Shown here in pieces: positions 1 through 11,000 of a stretch of DNA of 64,000 nucleotides. The translations under genes were made by a program, and so were the position numbers. The DNA is from Odontocerum albicorne (lineage: Eukaryota > Arthropoda > Insecta > Trichoptera > Odontoceridae), in contig OX463849.1 in the NCBI GenBank assembly GCA_949825065.1, positions 1,178,001 to 1,242,000 on the forward strand, given 5' to 3'. A model generated the notes under the pieces. The model did not search any database, had not been told where the DNA came from, and saw only the letters and a program-made list of their open reading frames with translations. Position 1 is the first letter of the stretch. Every line of letters begins with the position of its first letter.

Positions 1-425
1 TTCATCAACGGTACAATGTACCTTATAAGAATATTTATTTAGTTTCATCAACGATACAACGTACCTTACAAGAATATCTATTTAGTTTCATCAACAGTAC
101 AATGTACCTTATTAAAAAAATTTATTTAGTTTCATCAACGGTACAATGTACCTTATAAGAATATTTATTTAGTTTCATCAACGGTACAATGTACCTTATA
201 AGAATATTTATTTAGTTTCATCAACGGTACAATGTACCTTACAAGAATATTTCTTTAGTTTCATCAACGGTACAATGTACCTTATAAGAATATTTATTTA
301 GTTTCATCAACGATACAACGTACCTTACAAGAATATCTATTTAGTTTCATCAACGGTACAATGTACCTTACAAGAATATTTATTTAGTTTTATCAATGGT
401 ACAATAATGTACCTTACAAGAATAT
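1..425. repeat. 43-bp tandem array (about 10 units)
   Basis: The unit begins TTCATCAACGGTACAATGTA and repeats every 43 bp (starts at 1, 44, 87 and on), with point variants. Each unit contains the small palindrome GGTAC-AAT-GTACC. The array runs off the left edge, so its full length is unknown. Confidence 0.9.
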
Positions 426-544
426 TAAAAAAAGTACAAGTGGTCAGTGTTTCATTCCTTACAAATAAAAATAATCCAAAAATAAAAAAAAACCTTTTAT
501 TAAAAACAATAAAACTAAATAAAGTGATACATTAACACAATGAA

Positions 545-665
545 ACAATTCATCATCATCATCTTGTGTAGTTCATGACTGAGCATCGTGACTCCCACGA
601 TAACCCTTGACGACTCCCGTCTCGACTCCATTCTCCATCCATCTCTGCACTCCTCATTTCAAAGA
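545..665 (-). mobile_element. LINE C-terminal fragment
   Basis: The minus strand resembles the LINE coding end at 28888-29196, sharing a Ser-Arg/Glu-Val-Ile-x-x-Val-Thr-Met-Leu-x-x-Glu-Leu-His pattern. Short and decayed. Confidence 0.35.
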
Positions 666-669
666 GCAG

Positions 670-852
670 TTTTTTTTTAACCTGGCGAGTTTATTGCCAT
701 GTGGCAATCTCTTACAACCAACCAAAAATATGTTTTTATAGGCCCTAAGTGTTAACCAGACTGGAATTTTAAAAAATCTGGGTTCCAGCGGGGATCGAAC
801 CCGCAACCTCCGGATCGGCAGACAAGTGTCTTACCACCAGGCCACGGAGGTT
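670..852 (-). mobile_element. tRNA-derived SINE
   Basis: On the minus strand: a tRNA-like head with a perfect T-arm (GCGGG TTCGATC CCCGC, containing the pol III B box), a middle part, then a tail with GGTTGG..AGAGATTGCC and a GGCAATAA block. The acceptor stem does not pair, so it is a SINE and not a tRNA gene. The tail matches the 3' end of LINE-A. Confidence 0.8.
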
Positions 853-1309
853 ATCATAGTCGTTTTAAGGGTAGTAAAAAACATTGATATCCTATAATTT
901 TTTTTTAGCAAAATCTATTGTTTTAAAATAAGTAATAAATTTATAAATATACATTGCTTGATTTATTTTTATGAAAAAAGGAAGTAAAGATGTTACTCCA
1001 TAAAACCACATGGCATACGCGACCCGTGAGTCACCACTGTGAGATACGAAGGGAGGCGTACCGCCGAGTTATTACGACACATTAGGGTAACTTTCCTCCG
1101 CTTGAGTTATTTCCTTTTGTGAAGAGCTCGCCTGGTGGTATGTGTGCTTGATACGTGACTTACGTCAACAATATGCAGGGCTGGCGTAAAGATTGAAAAG
1201 CCCTAAAGAAAATACATTTATCCCTTACTAATTCGGATGAATGAGAAGGGGGAAACTTTGTAATTTAATTTCTATTCGTCAAAATAACTTTAAATATATT
1301 ATTTATAGT
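853..1309. other. Unassigned stretch
   Basis: No gene or known repeat recognised. 1000-1200 is moderately GC-rich and has no second copy in the window. The AT-rich spacers 2479-3235 and 4691-5386 are also without assignable content, apart from decayed repeat sequence at 2600-2720 that resembles 50040-50160. Confidence 0.4.
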
Positions 1310-1992
1310 CATAGGTAAAATGAGGTAAGCCAAAGGATCTTCTTCAGTCTTCATTCCCTTAAAGTGCTGCAAAGATTCCTACCAACTAAAACCAAAATTT
1401 TACTCGTACAATCTCTGCTCTTTCCGATTCTGGACTATGCGGACGTATGTTACAGAGAAACAGCTGGACAAATTACGTCTTCAAAATGTGTGTCTAAGAT
1501 TCATTTTCAACCTACATAAGTATGATCATATAACTTCATACCAGAAGTCATTGAACTGGTTGAATGTTAGTAATAAACGCCAAATTTACATACTGTCTAT
1601 TGTATAATATCCTTAACTGTCCCGCCGCACCCTCTTATCTCGCCGAAAATTTTCAGCATCTTTCCAATCATGGATTAGCGCTACGCTCAAACAGAGATTG
1701 TTTATTGGCCTTTCCAGTTCACCGCTCCTCTTTCTTTATGTTGTCCTTTACTGTCCATGCAGTGAGATTCTGGAATCAGTTACAAACCAATATAAGACTC
1801 GCTCCGTCCTTGGCATGCTTTAAGAAGCAACTGAAAAAACTCTTAATTTCTAGTCAGTAAAATAACGTGTTTCATTCCTGATTTTTCTTTTCCTTTCCTC
1901 TCCACCATCCCTTCCTTTCCTTTTGATTGATGATATCTCACTTTATATGAAAAAGAATGTTCGGGTGATTGTCTGAAAGAATGTTCGGGTGT
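1310..1992 (+). mobile_element. LINE-A (CR1/Jockey-type non-LTR), 3' end
   Basis: Encodes, with frame breaks, the C-terminus of a reverse transcriptase polyprotein: LP-T-K-x-x-LLVQSLLFPILDYADVCY, then QNVCLRFIFNL and an ORF at 1564-1860 ending VRFWNQLQTNIRLAPSLACF, KKQLKKLLISSQ, stop. The 3' UTR starts CTTTTCCTTTCCTCTCCACC and is cut off at about 1992 by mariner debris. Confidence 0.8.
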
Positions 1993-2478
1993 AATTTCGA
2001 CTTGAAAGACATGGAGCGTTCCAGACGACCAATGGACTTCGATGAGGACCGTTTAAACCATGAATAATATGGTTTAAGCGGTCCTCATCGAAGTCCGATG
2101 GTCGTCCGGAACGCTCCATGTCTTTCAGGTCGAAATTACCGTCTTTGAAACGCAAAAACCATCGACGAGCTGTCCTTTCATTCATAGCATCTTCACCGTA
2201 CACTTCGCAAATATCGCGAGCAGCTTTGGCAGCTTTATTCCCTCGATTGAACGCGAACAGAAGGAGGTGTCGAAAATGCTCACTTTCGTCTACTTGACAT
2301 TCCATTTTGAAGGCTTGTAATAAAATAAAATAATATATGTAACGTAAAAGCAAACATGATATCTTATAGAGCAGAAAATTTTCTTTCGAATGACGTATAA
2401 CCTTTACCATTTTGTTTTACTTTTAGTGCTCATTTTTAAATTGGAAAAAAACCGGACACAACTTATGTTAACACCTAA
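1993..2478 (-). mobile_element. Mariner-A copy, 5' half with fold-back end
   Basis: Starts on the minus strand with TTAGGTGTTAACATAAGT next to TA (2479-2480). The coding start is near 2305 and reads MECQVDESEHFRHLLLFAFN, then RTARRWFLRFKDGN and a D-M-E-R-S-G-R-P motif: the N-terminal HTH half of a mariner transposase. The 3' half is missing. At 1993-2061 and 2069-2137 the same 69 bp occurs as an inverted repeat with a 7-bp spacer. Confidence 0.8.
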
Positions 2479-3235
2479 TACTGTATAAAATTAACTATTT
2501 TTATTATAAAAACACGGATATCTCTGAAATATGTTTATGTACTTTCATTATTTTATATAAATAGTTAAAAATAATAAATCTGACAGACTTAACATATTTC
2601 TATGTAGCAATTTCTCTCAACCAACTAGCTCATCTTGGCTACATTAAACTGATTTAATTCATGATAGATTTTATAAAAAAAAATATGTTTGTTTAAATTT
2701 AAGTAAAAAAAAAGCAAAAACTGAGTAAACTCTATCAATAATGGTATAACAAGATGAAAGGAATTTCATATATACTCATAAATAAATAAATACATAAATA
2801 AAATATCATAATATAAATAGGCCAATGCCCGTACGATGGTTGTCGCCAAAGAAAGAATACGAGAATTGAATTTTGAATACAAGAGAGCGAGAGAGGAATA
2901 CTTGGATTCTCTCCGAAAGTAATTCGAAATTTGAATCTCGGTGGGTCCGTGATACTGAACGAATTTTAAATACCTAGCTAACAATTTTAGAACTGGTGTA
3001 AAAGGGGACGATGTATAAATGATATATGTAAACAAAACACATTTTATATTTATGAATATATATTTTCATAAATGTAGAATTTGTTTTACTTCCGTGAATA
3101 GTTCACGGGCTGCAACTAGTAAATATTAATAGTTTTCAAAAGTCCTTTAGGAGCGTATATATACCAAAATATAAAAATAAAATAAATATTGTATGAATGT
3201 GGATGGTCCATAGTATAGTAAAGTAACATGACTCG

Positions 3236-4690
3236 CCAGTTTGATAAATTAAGCAGTTTTTTAAATTCTTGGATAAAACACAGATGGCGTCACGAAATTG
3301 CCTGGGTCTTGTGACATTTGAGAAGTGTAATGTATGACGTTTATAAAAATGGAGTCGTATACAATACAACAACGCGTTCAAATTGTTGAATTATTTTATG
3401 TATTGTAATCTCCGGAAACGGTGATGTTAATTGGCCACCAAGATCATGTGATCTGACACCGTTGGACTATTTCTCTGGGGTTACGTGAAAAGCCAGGTCT
3501 ATAAGAATGACCCCCGATCAATTCCTGAGCTGAAGGACGAAATTATTCGCATTATTGGTGAGTTAGAATCGCAATTATGCCAAAATGTCATCGAAAATTT
3601 TGACAAATGAGTGGACATCTGTGGAGCTGCAAGAGGTGGACATTTGGCGGATATTGTTTTTTTTTTGTGTTTAAATCAGGGCTGTGGAGTCGGAACATTT
3701 TAGGCGGAGTCGGAGTCGGAAAAAATCGACCGACTCCGACTCCGTTTAATTATTTTAACATTTTCTTTAATGAATAACGTTACGGTATGTGTTAACCAGT
3801 TAACCTCTCATCGTTTCATGCCTGATACTATGCACACTTTTATAATCACAATAAACCCCAAAAGGGGATTACGTTCAGTTTACAGTTTTTACAAAATTAG
3901 ATATAAAAACAGCAATACTGTGATATCCTGAAATGATTCAAGATTCAGCGCTGACCGTCACGGCCTTACCACTTACCACCTACACAAGTTAAGAGCTTCC
4001 ATAAATCCTGACTTATTTTGAGATCTAATTCCATTTAGACCACGAATAGGAAATAAGATTTATATAAAGTATATTTACTTTCAAAAATCTTATCTTGTGT
4101 TCTATTCAATATTGAATCTAAATAATAATAAACAATATTAATAAGATTTAGTTAACGTATGAAAACAAATGAAGCAACCTTTTTATTTTATTTTAAAGTG
4201 TTTTCTTATTTTTTTTAATACCTACCTGTGCTGTTTTTCTAATTATTTTAAAAGTTTCATTTAATTCTTTTTTTAAATATTAATATATATTTTTAATATT
4301 ATTTTAGTGTGAAGATATTGCTTAATGCGTATTGTTTATATATTTTTTTATAAAATTGTTTCATTTGTGTACGAATATAATTAATTTTTTATTTATACCT
4401 GTATCCATTATTAATAAGTCAATATAAATACATTAGGTAGACGCAGTAAATTATAAAATAAAATAAAAATTGAAGTCAGAGTCAAGAGTTGGAGTCGGAG
4501 TCGGTGTCGGAGTATAAAATAAAGCCGGAGTCGGAGTCTGTAAATTTTCATCCGACTCCACAGCCCTGGTTTAAATGTCATACATTTTACTTCAATGACC
4601 AATAAAAAAAATTTTGAAATCAAAGTAAATTGTGTGTTTTACTCAAGAATTAAAAAAATTGCTCAATTTGAAAGACCCTTTATAAGCACT
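3236..4690 (+). mobile_element. Tc1/mariner-like (IS630-type) deletion derivative, split by a hAT MITE
   Basis: Inverted ends share AATTCTTG..TAAAACACA. Coding remains: an N-terminus MESYTIQQRVQIVELFYV at 3349, then a C-terminal frame with RSCDLTPLDYFLWGYVKSQV, YKNDPRSIPELKDEIIRIIG and GGHLADIVF. The middle of the transposase is deleted. The hAT MITE 3677-4568 lies in the 3' UTR. The sister copy is at 10379-10914. Confidence 0.78.
3677..4568. mobile_element. hAT-type non-autonomous element with 8-bp TSD
   Basis: Ends CAGGGCTGTGGAGTCGG / CGACTCCACAGCCCTG, with GAGTCGGAGTCGG subterminal repeats, flanked by GTTTAAAT at 3669-3676 and 4569-4576. The 8-bp duplication and CAGGG end are typical of hAT. 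The interior is AT-rich without coding. Confidence 0.9.
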
Positions 4691-5386
4691 GCTCTCATAA
4701 TAAACTGGGTCATTACGCATGAAGAGTGTCTCGGAATAGGAGACGGAAACACGGAGGTAAATACATGTGGATATGTGATTCATATAATTAGGAGAATAAC
4801 AAAATTTATTTTGGCATTAACACATGTATTATTCCCTTAACACCACCTCTGATAATATCAGATGTAGGAGTATAGAGTTACGATATAAGATTATTTATGT
4901 TTTGGCCAAAACTTTTTACGGCCTCAATACAAAACTTTCTCGACGAGTGGAAATGAAGTTTCTTTTTTTATTACCAACTTTTCTTTTTTTGCGGATTCTA
5001 CCGACTTCGCAATCGTTCTTCCAGCCCCGCTCCCCACTCTCTGACGCAGTTCGGTTCATTTCAATTCACAGACATTAATTTATTGTGATCGGACATGCAA
5101 AAGAAATTCTCTATTCTTTCATATGAAATGTGTATCATGTTAAATGTTCTTTTTAATATTTTCCTTATACGACGGCAGTTTTTCTTTTTTTATGGACTTG
5201 GTGGCAATTCTTTGATTACTTTTTGCTGATTTATGTATTCTTTTGTTTAACTTTTCATATATTTGATGAAATTTTGGCAAAATTGTGGAAATTTCTTTTC
5301 AACCAATCTTAATGATCAAATTCTACTAATTGATGAGTTATTTTTCATTATTCATGTTTTTCTTTATTGATTTATACACGGTGTCC

Positions 5387-6353
5387 TGTAACTCAATGTC
5401 AAGTCGGTATCGAGGAAAAGGCCAGCTTATGACAGTTCAGAATAAAAAAAATCTCTAGCCAAAGTAGCCTCATACTTTTCAAGTTATAGGTGTTTTTTTT
5501 CAAATCGTAAAAGTAGCTACCCTGTGCCAAATGTTTATATGCTGTGACTACAAATTGCCATATTTTATGATTTTAATGGTTGTGTCGCAATCCTAGATAG
5601 CCCTGCTATTAGTCGGAGTCTGATATAAAACTAAAGAAATCTGCACGTTTGAAAAATAATGTTTTTGTGCGATCATAAAAATTAATATTTTTTATCAGCT
5701 AACTTTAACTCATCATACTGTAAAAATAATGTACTAAGCTAACCTGTCAAGTTACATAGAAATATGGCCTGTTTAGTCAGGATTTCAAAATGGTACAATA
5801 CATACCTGCTACTTCTTTACAAATAATAAAAAAAAAATCTGTATTTAATAATACTTTTCAATGTAGCATCACTACCTGTCTCATATTAACTCACGTCGAA
5901 TGGTGACTATCTGTCTCACTCTAGTTCATGTCAAATGGTGACACTAGCATTTTACTCTAACTCGTTTATGCGCTTCATCGTCTGTCTCGCTCAAACTTAT
6001 TGAATTTGATCTTTGATTATTGAAAAGTGTTATCATTAAATGCAGAAATTAATGATAGGACAAAAGCATTTTTTTTTCAAACGTTCTGGTTTTATTAGTT
6101 TTATATCGGACTCCGACTAATAGCAGGGCTATCTAGGATTGCGATACAACCATGAAAACCAGAAATATGGCAATTTGTAGTCACAGCATATAAACATTTG
6201 GTGCAGGGTAGCTATTTTTACGATTTTCAAAAAAATGCCTGTATGATAACTCGAAAAGTATGAGACTTTTGCTAGAGATTTTATAAATTCTGAACCGTCA
6301 TAAGCTGGCCTTTTCCTCAATACCGGCTTGACATTGAGTTACGAGACACCCTG
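5387..6353. mobile_element. TA-flanked element with ~245-bp inverted arms
   Basis: Left end CACGGTGTCCTGTAACTCAA, right end the complement type CAGGGTGTCTCGTAACTCAA, with TA at 5385-5386 and 6354-6355. Arms (about 5387-5633 and 6104-6353) are inverted copies including the TAGCCCTGCTATTAGTCGGA segment. No coding seen. A second copy is at 51931-52802. Confidence 0.82.
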
Positions 6354-6364
6354 TAAATACATAT

Positions 6365-6665
6365 TATCACGTTATATGCCTTTCGGGGTAGGCAGAGAGG
6401 ACAGCGCACCAGACTTTCCTATCTCGACGCACATCCTTAGCTTCTTTTAAATCCATACGATTTCTCATATGATTTTGCTCACTTTCTACATTTACTTCTT
6501 TCAGAATATCATTAACTTGTTCCAACCAAACTTTTCTTAGTCTTCCTCTCACACACCTTCATTTGCTTTGTTAGTTTTTCTTCATTTTACATGCTCAAAC
6601 AATCTCAAACTGCTCTTTTCCATCTTATTCAACACATCAGTCTTAAGTTCACATTCATTCCTCAC
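6365..6665 (-). mobile_element. LINE-C 3' coding end
   Basis: The minus frame 6367-6552 reads RGRLRKVWLEQVNDILKEVN, then RRDRKVWCAVLSAYPERHIT, the GRxRK..W..V..IL and RDR..W motifs of RTE-like C-termini. The element continues at 7216-7440 beyond the inserted MITE 6668-7213. Confidence 0.7.
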
Positions 6666-6667
6666 TA

Positions 6668-7213
6668 CTCAAGAAAATGTAGCATGGTCTCTGTGACGTT
6701 TGAAATGTCATGTCTCAAAGGGATGGGATAAAATCGTTTTTTTATAAATCTTAAAATTGTTTTTCTCTAAACTGACATTTTAATTCCTAATTTTCACTAT
6801 ACTGACTTTCTAATGTATTGTATGATTCGTATCTATCTTTAAATAGGCCAAGATCCACTATGGATTAATACTAATTACGAACATTTAATTTTATGTATAA
6901 AAAAATCGAAAAGCCAATTATCGTATACCCCATCCCTAGCCAATGCAGATTAACGTAGTGACTTTTGACGAATGTCGCCAAATATTATTTGATTTTAACA
7001 AACTGACGTATTTTTGCTAATTTGTAACAAGATGTATTAATTTGTCATTATTGTTAGTTTTATGTAATGTATTTACCTAAATAACTTGCTATTTATTAGA
7101 ATCGAGGCTTATATTAAAGTTGATAAAATATTTAATATTACTGAACGTCGTTACAAGGCTGTATTGGGGCAAATTTGTGAAACGTTACAGGGACCATGCT
7201 ACATTTTCTTTAG
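6668..7213. mobile_element. TA MITE (family M-TA), 546 bp
   Basis: Ends CTCAAGAAAATGTAGCATGG / inverse, flanked by TA (6666-6667 and 7214-7215). It is inserted in a minus-strand LINE-C fragment, whose halves are 6365-6665 and 7216-7440. Other copies: 13469-14541, 30128-30695 and 50322-50798. Confidence 0.85.
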
Positions 7214-7215
7214 TA

Positions 7216-7440
7216 TAATCACTTCATTTCGTATTCTGTAATTCATTGTCACCCTCACTGTCATTGTATTCTTCTCAGTTCTCGCATTTCTACGACATTC
7301 ATTCGGCTCCTCTTAGACTTTTTCCACACCAATTTTTCACTCCTATACATCAAAGTTGGCACTAAAATACTATTGTGTATATATATATATATATATATGT
7401 TTTAGTGCCCCATTGACTTTTATAGGATATTTTCCTTTCA
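7216..7440 (-). mobile_element. LINE-C fragment beyond MITE
   Basis: Continuation of 6365-6665 after the MITE. The AAAGTTGGCACTAAAATACT segment corresponds to 11195-11215 on the other strand. A (TA)n run lies at 7377-7399. Confidence 0.65.
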
Positions 7441-7448
7441 TACTTTTA

Positions 7449-7884
7449 GGCCTCGGCCACACAGGTAGGAGCCTCGCTTGGTGCTTAGAGCAACACTGTG
7501 AGCTAGGTGACATATCCTAGTGAACCAACGTACCGCATACTATCGCAATGGCCACACTGCACGTGACGATTAGTCACCTAGTGAGTCTCCTAGCGAACAG
7601 ACGTGTTGGTTAATTTTATTGTGTCATGAAGTGATTTTACAAGATGGCGAAAGTTTTAATAACAGCTGTGTATAAAAGGGAGCCTTTGTGGAATCCATTG
7701 AGCAAATTATACAAAAATGTACCTGTAATAAAATCACTTTGGAATGAAGTTGCGCAGAAAGTAAATAAAGATAAGGTAAGTTCTAATGAAATTGGTTAGT
7801 TTTGAGAGTGGCATCGTTTGTTGACTCAACCGCTCCCAAATGTCGAAATGAATTTGTGCGAAGCACTTTGGTGTGGCCTTACCC
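7449..7884 (+). mobile_element. PIF/Harbinger-like non-autonomous element
   Basis: The ends share GGCCACAC in inverted orientation (left end GGCCTCGGCCACAC; right end GTGTGGCCTTACCC) and are flanked by TTA at 7446-7448 and 7885-7887, the 3-bp target duplication typical of PIF/Harbinger. It carries one exon of a MADF-type DNA-binding protein, as expected for the second gene of such elements. Related pieces occur at 53434-53666 (internal plus right end) and, inverted, at 41230-41338 (left end). It sits 39 bp upstream of a nicotinamidase exon. Confidence 0.7.
7644..7775 (+). CDS. MADF-domain-like first exon inside Harbinger element
   Basis: An ATG in good context (CAAGATGG) opens 44 codons: MAKVLITAVYKREPLWNPLS continuing to KLYKNVPVIKSLWNEVAQKV and NKDK, then a consensus donor GTAAGT at 7776. 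The pattern (Leu-Ile-x-Ala-Val, Leu-Trp, Tyr-Lys-Asn, Leu-Trp-Asn-Glu-Val-Ala) matches the N-terminal half of MADF domains (Adf-1 type), which bind DNA and accompany Harbinger transposases. No second MADF exon is visible inside the element. The next downstream acceptor is that of nicotinamidase exon a, in the same phase. It may be an inactive relic. Confidence 0.55.
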
Positions 7885-7923
7885 TTATAGGATTAAATAT
7901 ACAGAAAATAATCATGATTGCAG

Positions 7924-8058
7924 GTGATCCCGCCTATTAACCGGCTCCTGGAAACCATCCCTTTTGATGCGGTGATCTACAGTCTAGACTGGCACCCCAG
8001 CGACCATGTCTCCTTCATCGACAACCTGCCCATGCGGGAGTTACATCCTTCAAGTCCC
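7924..8058 (+). CDS. Naam: Nicotinamidase exon a (first visible exon)
   Basis: 45 codons, phase 0 at both ends, from VIPPINRLLETIPFD to HPSSP. The acceptor is ATTGCAG at 7917-7923 and the donor GTGAGT starts at 8059. It carries DWHPSDHVSF, whose Asp and first His are metal ligands in the family. The exon lies only 39 bp downstream of a Harbinger-like insertion. Confidence 0.93.
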
Positions 8059-11000
8059 GTGAGTCTTCCCGGCATTCCTGTTTACTGTGACATAGAAATT
8101 AATGTGATTTAAGAGATATCATAAGTGAGCAATACTGCCATCATAAGCAAAAACGCAGCTAACGAAGAAAAATCAGAAATTTAACTAAGTATGAGGCAAT
8201 ATCCCATATCAAATTCTGAGTCATAATCCATAAAAAAAAATACAGAAAACCATTTATTTCAACACAAAAATTGACATAATGTCTTTTTTAATTTTACATA
8301 ATACTAGGTTTTTCTAAGCAAAAAAACAATAAAATATGATTCATAAGCAAAAAGACAGCAAATATCTATGCGTTTGCTGCGTTTTTGCTTATGAATCACA
8401 TTTTACTGCGTTTTTGTTTATGAATCACAACATTTTTAAGCAGCAATGAAAAATATAAAAGTGCAGTTTTCTCAAAACTTAACTTTTGACATTAGCTGCA
8501 TTTTTGCTTATGAGGGCAGTGTATAAGATGCCTAGTAAAATATTTGAATATAAATGCTGCAAAATCAAAAGATACAGTTGTAGAAAGAGATTAATTAAAG
8601 TCAAAATGGTCCACAACTTTTTTTTATTGATTAAAGTTCAAATTGCCCGCAATATGAACATGATTTATTAATTAATGTTGAAATTTCCCACAACATAAAC
8701 ATTTTTTATTAATTTAAGTCAAAATTGCCCACAATATGAACATTTTTTAACCCTTCCTGTCCTGTGATGTGTAACTAGTACACATCGCTTCTAAAAACTT
8801 TAATATCTCTATAAATATTATAAATACTCGGTTCAGATTTTAGGTATTCCTCCGTAGTACATTTACGCATTGAATGAAAAAATAATATTCATAATAATTA
8901 GCACTTATCGGCCACATCAGAGATATTTTGTGAAAATCGGGACTAAATTCACCAATACAATCAAACGTGTGCCAGTGTGTGATGTAGGTATATTCATTCT
9001 AAAAAACCGCTATGGGTGAGGAAGCGACGCTATTCACGTCTCACTCTCACTCTACTTTGGTATATGGGAACGCATGAAATAGAATCTCAGTTCGCTCGCT
9101 TCTCTCCCTTCAGTAGCTTTCGGGCATCCATTTGAGGTGGTCGCTTCGCCCATTTTGTGAACGTCGTCCGATGTTTTTTTTTCATGTTTTTAGCAATTAA
9201 ATTTAAATTTTTATCACTTTTGACTTCAAATTTAATTAATTTAAGCGATTGTCTATTAATATTCTTATTTTTCCAATTTTAATTTGCTCATTTTTACATG
9301 TGTATTGATATATTCAATACACAGCACCGGAATGGGTGGATTTTTTTAGCACAGGAAGGGAAAGGTTAATAATGAAATTAAAGATTGCTCACAATATGAA
9401 CTTTATTTATTAATTTAAATCAAGATTGGGCAACTAATATAATATTTAATTTGTAAAATGGAAATAATTGAAATGTTTTGACTATTCACAGGTGCCAGCA
9501 GATAAGGCCCAGGTGTACGATACGGTTATCTTTGCTGGACCCCCGCTCATGAAGCAGAGGCTGTGGCCCCGCCACTGCGTGCAGGACACTTGGGGCTCGG
9601 AGCTGCACAAGGATCTCAAGGTCAGTTAATCACACTTCTTCATATTGGCCACTATTTGTTCTCTGCTAGATAAGGCCTACTCCAAGCCTATATCTCTTGT
9701 GGACCACGTTATCAATTTCGGCATCCGCAGTTTTTTAACAGGTCTCTGATATTTATGGTATCCAGTTTGACAACATTCTAGTTTTTCAGTGTTAGCGATC
9801 AACAGGCAGCAATGGTTTCATGGTCGAACAGGCCTGGACAGAGGAATGGAGAAATAAATATCTAATTGCAGAACCATCTAAGAGGGTCACCGGCTTTTAG
9901 CTGGACCGCAAAGAGTGTGCAACACTGAACCGTGTTAGAACAGACTGCAGCAGAAGTGTAGACGAGCGCCACAGATACCTTACATCGATGACTCCAGTTG
10001 TGACTGCGGTGCTGCGGCTCAGACCCTACACCACATTATAAGAGAATGCCCTAAACACAGGTTTCATGGAGCGATGTAGGATATAAACAAACTGACGACC
10101 AAAGCCACAAGATGGCTGAGGGATTTTAATTTGATTTTATAAAGCGCCTGGTTATACCATACGCATATAATAATAACATGGCCTGCCTGTTCTTCTTCAG
10201 TTTTGAGATAGCTAATGTCACCAACACTACTTTTTTTATCTCAGTATTGATTTTTTCACCATGATTGGTTAATATTTACATAAATTCATGTGTGAAGGAA
10301 CTACAGAGGTCAATGGGTGGCATACAAATGTTGAATGGGAATGTGTGCGGATTGCTGTATGCTGATGACATGGTAGTGTTTTAACTCTTGGATAAAACAC
10401 AGATGGCGTTGCAAACTTGCCTGGGTCTTGTGACATTTTAGAAGTGTAATGTATGACGTTTATAAAAATGGAGTCGTATACAATACAACAACCCGTTCAA
10501 TTTGTTGAATTATTTTATGTATTATAAACTCCGGAAACTTTGATGTTAATTGGCCACCAAGATCATGTGATCTGACACCGTTGGACTATTTTCTCTGGGG
10601 TTACGTGAAATCCAGGTCTATAAGAATGACCCCCGATCAATTCCTGAGCTGAAGGATGAAAGTATTCGCGTTATCGGTGAGTTAGAACCGCAATTATGCC
10701 AAAACGTCATCAAAAATTTTGACAAAAGAGTGGACATCTGTAGAGCTGCAAGAGGTGGACATTTGGTGGATATTGTTTTTTGTGTTTAAATGTCATACGT
10801 TATACTTCAATGACCAATAAAAAGTTTTTTGAAATCAAAGCAAATTGTGTGTTTTATTCAAGAATTTAAAACAAGAGAATTAAAAAAATCGCTCATTTTG
10901 AAAGACCCTTTATAAGATATGTAAAGTATAAAATCTGAGAATAAATATTCTGAAACCCAAAATTATGGTGATATAAAAAATGTGAAAGAAAAAGTAAATG

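Noticed and set aside
781..852. Possible tRNA gene (T-arm and B box are perfect)
   Set aside because: The acceptor stem does not pair, and the sequence continues into the SINE middle and tail found at four or more other loci.
4595..5078. Upstream nicotinamidase exons
   Set aside because: I searched 1-7900 for a DxQNDF-type segment with splice sites and found none; the small frames here have no similarity to the family.
7377..7399. (TA)n run as a promoter TATA element
   Set aside because: It is a simple dinucleotide repeat inside a LINE-C fragment with no adjacent start region.
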